In this document: one piece after another, positions 60,433 to 64,000 of the stretch | Numbering within the stretch: position 1 is the stretch's first letter | Layout of the letters: every line of letters starts with the position of its first letter | From: Cotesia glomerata | Taxonomy: Eukaryota > Arthropoda > Insecta > Hymenoptera > Braconidae | NCBI RefSeq assembly: GCF_020080835.1 | Contig: NC_058159.1 | Location: forward strand, 9,486,001 to 9,550,000 | Length of the DNA stretch: 64,000 nucleotides | Direction of reading: 5' to 3' | The notes under the pieces: model-generated | Database searches by the model: none | Told to the model about the DNA's origin: nothing | Seen by the model: only the letters and a program-made list of their open reading frames with translations | Made by a program: the position numbers and the translations under genes

Positions 60433-62365
60433 CTGAGTCGGCGAGTTCCGCTCTGCCTCTTATTCTCCTACTGGTGGTACGATACACGCGAGGACGATTA
60501 TAGCCGAGGTCGCTTGCCTGTTAAACTTATACCCACTATACTAGTATAAATTTGCAATGGTTATAACGGGGGTAATAATTCCCTAAGAGATTCTTACATT
60601 AGTATTACACACCTTCATTTCTAAATCATAAATCTTATAAATCTTAACTTTTTTTTAGAAAAATAAAACAAAATTTAAGAAAAAAAAACATTATAATTTA
60701 AAAGCCAGCACTTTTACTTTTATTGTATTATATTATAGACCTGTATGAAAATATCAAATTTAAGTTTTATCTGGATATTATTTTTGATCGAACGGCCATC
60801 TTAATCCGCCGAATATATATAAAATACGCCTTAGCCCGAAGGGATTTTCGATGGACGGCTGTTACCATTTAATACCGCGGGCTTGTGGTTATCGAACGTG
60901 TGTTACAAATTATAGGTCTTGTGTTAGAGTTGTATTCAAATTACAACTGAGGAATACGTGCTACCATCTTCTGTTGTTGATACTTTTATTTTGTAGCATC
61001 CCTTATGCTTCGGTGGATACTTCTTTCGAATGTCACGATAAATTGCAAAGTCTGTCGGTCAACTTGTGTTATATATTATATATTATGTTACTGATATAAA
61101 TTCATGTTCAGCTACCGACATCCCACGTAAACCTGGCGATTTTTACCGTTGTTCAGTTCAAGCTCTCTCTGTCCAGGACCATTCTCTGAAGTTATATTTT
61201 TGTTTTTATCCTTACTCTTACTACAGGCACATGCTTATTACATCACCGATCTTATTCGCAAAAGTTATTTGCCTGATTCAAAATTTTGATACCGTGGTCT
61301 AATAATAGTCTAGCAATATAATCTAGTAATACGAGCAAAAATTTTAAACCAAGAACATACTTTTGAAAAAAGCTCTTAAATTAAGTAAATTTGACTTATT
61401 TCAAATTACGTTTTTAGTTTAAGATTTTTGCTTTTGAATCAAAGAAATTTTATTATTACTGAATTGCAATAAGCGAACATGCCAATCAACTTTCGAGAGC
61501 TTCCACCGTCAGTGATAGTGAACTAAATCGGTAATCGGTAAATCTATGTTTGAATGTGGTTGCTTTCTTTTTCTCTCTTAATATTTTCTTTGATCTATTA
61601 TTGACGATTTCATTCATTTTTTGTGCTTTGAGGTCTATGAATGGTTTGTTATTTCACTTAACTATACTGTACGGCCCTGGTCCTACCTGTGGTGGTTGGG
61701 ACTCAGCTGGACCCAGAACACTGTTGCCAGATGCACTAAACTGCTTTCAAGTAAGTCGGTGCGCGCGGTATCTTCCTCCCGTACGCCTTTTTTGCTTTAT
61801 TGGCGTCTTCTATAAACGCGGTTTGTGTCTAGGTGCAAGCCGGTTTAAGAGAGAAACAGATTCTGAACCTTCTTTTTTCTTTTTTTTTTTCAGGATCGTT
61901 CCTTCCTTTACTATACCTGATCCAGCTCCTTGTTTATTTCACTTGTTAGTTGTAAGGTGACTTGAAAGGTTGAGCTATTCCTCAAGTGGCCAACTCGATC
62001 TGCTACCCTGCTGGCCAACTGCCTTCTCTTGCATCTCTTGTCGTCTATTTCTCCTCTGTGAATTCACGGGAGACCCTCTTGCTTTCCTTTTGCCAGCTCA
62101 AGTATATACCACTATGCTATAAAGTTTTGTCGTCCTTACCTTTATGCAGTTTATTGGTGCAGTTGGTAAACCTGTTCTTGTTGTTATTATTAAGTGTTCT
62201 GTATCTTATCCTTATCCCTTTAGTCTATCATTTTATTTGACTTTGACTTTTATGGATTAAAGAGAGAAATTATTTCAACTCACTCCACTTCTGATTCACT
62301 TTCAACACATTATTTATCTTGACATGTTGCTTCTCAATAAATTTCAGGAAGTACTTATTAATATA

Positions 62366-62600
62366 CTGAAAAAAAATTAACTTGATTAAAGAAAAAAACT
62401 CTTAAAACAGGGGATTCATTTTGAAGAATTTTATCGTCTTTAATCGAGAAAAAAAATTTTTAATCAAATAAAAATTTCTCAAACCAGGAAAAATTTCTTA
62501 GTTCAAAAACTTTATTATTTGAATCAAGTTAAAAATATTCTTCAAAGTAACTTTCTTAGTTCAAGAATTTTTCTCTTTAATCATGGCAATTTTTTTTCAG
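62366..62600. mobile_element. Short inverted-repeat MITE (235 bp)
   Basis: CTGAAAAAAAATTAACTTGA at 62366 faces the inverted AATTTTTTTTCAG ending at 62600, with TA-containing flanks (TATA / TGTA). The interior is made of alternating TTGAATCAAG, TCTTAGTTCAAG and AAACCAGG words, also seen in decayed form near 59620-60060 and 61330-61460. Confidence 0.5.
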
Positions 62601-64000
62601 TGTACAGAAAAACAAACACTATAAAAAAATTAAATTGATTCAAAGAATAAGTTTTAAACCAAGAATATTCACAATAACTGATTCATCCCATAGTAAAATT
62701 GAGCTAGAATCTAAAAAAGTTCAAAATATCGTAGAAAATTTTTTAAGCGTTTTGAGCTCAAACATAGCGAAAAGTTCCAGGGATGGCTTCATTAATTTCG
62801 TAGATTTTTTCAAATATTTTTTTTTTCAATACAAATAGTCGAGATTATCTGTTTTATGAAACCAGTAAGGAGTGTTGTTAAAGGCGCCATATAAGACGAA
62901 GATATTGACTTTTTTTGTATCTTCAAGTTTTTACTCTTGATGTAGTGTATCAAATGTCAGTAACATTGTAGTCAATTATTTCCATGTATATCATCTATAC
63001 CATTACACGATAATTTTTCATTTTCTTTCCACATGATCGAACGTGATTATGTACTTACACTCACAATAGCCGACCAGCGAGAAAATCTATGACTTTTAGT
63101 AATTTCATCTGTATTTGAATGAGTTATTAAATTTTTTATACAATTACGTACTGATTGTTATTTAGTTATATAGGTTACAGGTAATAACCGACACTAAGAA
63201 TCCGTTTTTTAACAGTAATGAAATTTAATTCAGACCACTTATATGTCATACGATAATAATACTCTCAAATGCTTCGTTAATAAAGAATATTCTTTTCTGT
63301 ATCTATTATGTAAAAAACTAGAGCTTGATTTAAGAAAAATGACAGTCATTTTTATTTAATAATAATATTAGGCTATCGTCTAATTATAAGACTCAACTTT
63401 TCACTGTCTTGAATTTCCTTAGTTTTATAAAATTAGAACTCTGATTTGTTGAATGAATATCTTTTTTTAAAAATCGATATCTCGAAAACAGGTAAAGAAT
63501 AAGAATTAAAAAAATTAGCGAAGCCTCTCTCAATTGATACTATGTCATAAAAAATTATGACAAAAATCTGGAAAACGGTTGACTGCAAGGTCATCCTGCA
63601 GGCCATCCCTGAAACTTCCCGCTATTTACAAAACGCTCGAAAAATCATCTATTCCAAAGTTTTGAGCTCTTCAAGCTCGCAAACACAACTTTTATTCTTT
63701 TTCGAGCTAGAAATTCTAGTGGTTGTTGAGAACATACTTTTTTGAAAAATTTAATTGCGATATCTTCCAAACGAATCAATCGTTTTAGATAGGGCTTGCA
63801 GGTTTGACGCAGTTTTTCAAGCACAAAAAGATTATTTATTACCTACCAAACGATTCGACGTAAAATATTGAAGTTAGATTATAAAAACACCTTTTTGGAA
63901 TTTGTAAAACTTCAATATTTCACAAACGAACTGACCGATTTTGACGAAATTGACAGCGTTCGATCCAGTTTTTTAAGCACTTGTAGTTATTTTCTTACAT
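62601..64000. other. Non-coding right end
   Basis: AT-rich DNA. From about 63470 onward it holds words such as GATATCTCGAAAACAGG, TTTTGAGCTCTTCAAGCTCG and AACGAACTGACCGATTTTGACG, typical of a dispersed repeat related to 54450-54704. No gene seen. Confidence 0.35.

Larger units (their letters stand above)
57929..62360. other. Non-coding stretch after the gap
   Basis: No coding exon can be supported. There are GC-richer patches at about 58700-59000, 59190-59400, 60170-60560, 60780-61030 and 61650-62100, an AAAG microsatellite at about 60397-60432, and decayed copies of a repeat with words like TTGAATCAAGC and TTAAACTAAGA near 59620-60060 and 61330-61460. It could be the 5' untranslated or intronic part of a large gene. 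Confidence 0.35.

Noticed and set aside
61550..61960. 136-codon frame with a Phe run
   Set aside because: Composition follows pyrimidine-rich DNA; no motif or splice signals support it.
1..64000. CRISPR arrays, operons, phage or bacterial genes
   Set aside because: None seen. Genes have spliceosomal introns and animal domain content throughout; repeats are eukaryotic transposons and microsatellites.

Overview
The window is nuclear DNA of an animal, almost certainly an insect. It is strongly AT-rich, with short introns carrying GT..AG signals, insect-type gene content (Duox, polybromo with C2H2 fingers, a short Vti1b) and many non-autonomous DNA transposons. A hymenopteran, possibly a parasitoid wasp, fits the composition and gene style, but the species is an inference. 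All gene models below were built by joining exons in frame by eye; no transcript evidence was used.

Layout. 1-1531: leader of the first gene and a repeat end. 1532-7476 (+): very long acidic protein with a repeat region and a C-terminal TTF1/Myb-like DNA-binding part. 7629-9259 (-): UCHL5 proteasomal deubiquitinase. 10431-15462 (+): DHX34-type helicase whose single intron holds two nested TTAA-flanked transposons. 15670-16455 (-): broken copy of part of polybromo. 17104-18594 (-): PIG-V mannosyltransferase, head-to-head with Duox (18883-25410, +, 21 exons). 25930-26468 (+): SDHAF4, followed by a broken tandem copy (26626-27049). 27893-36491 (-): polybromo, 13 exons, with a 1.68-kb foldback element in one intron. 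37619-38790 (+): RPF2. 38852-41001 (-): mitochondrial CARS2, head-to-head with 41513-43312 (+) mRpL37. 43512-43859 (-): Vti1b-type SNARE. 48424-49990 (-): an unrecognised secreted low-complexity protein.

From about 45 kb to the end the DNA is gene-poor and repeat-rich. It holds a TTA-flanked hairpin MITE, a TA-flanked element with a nested TTAA MITE and a second copy of that MITE 5.3 kb away. It also holds a 5S rRNA-derived SINE-like unit, a composite element with tandem and tRNA-like parts, and a 100-base assembly gap. A GC-rich island near 57.2 kb and a perfect NRF-1-type palindrome just past the gap suggest a promoter of a gene that leaves the window, but no coding exon is seen there.

The genes are mostly housekeeping (ubiquitin/proteasome, RNA decay, GPI anchor, chromatin remodelling, ribosome biogenesis, mitochondrial translation and respiration). 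The most unusual items are the repeat array in the TTF1-like protein, the secreted Thr/Lys/His/Arg-rich protein, the two broken gene copies, the polybromo foldback with a younger insertion in only one arm, and an orphan exon-like segment between PIG-V and Duox.
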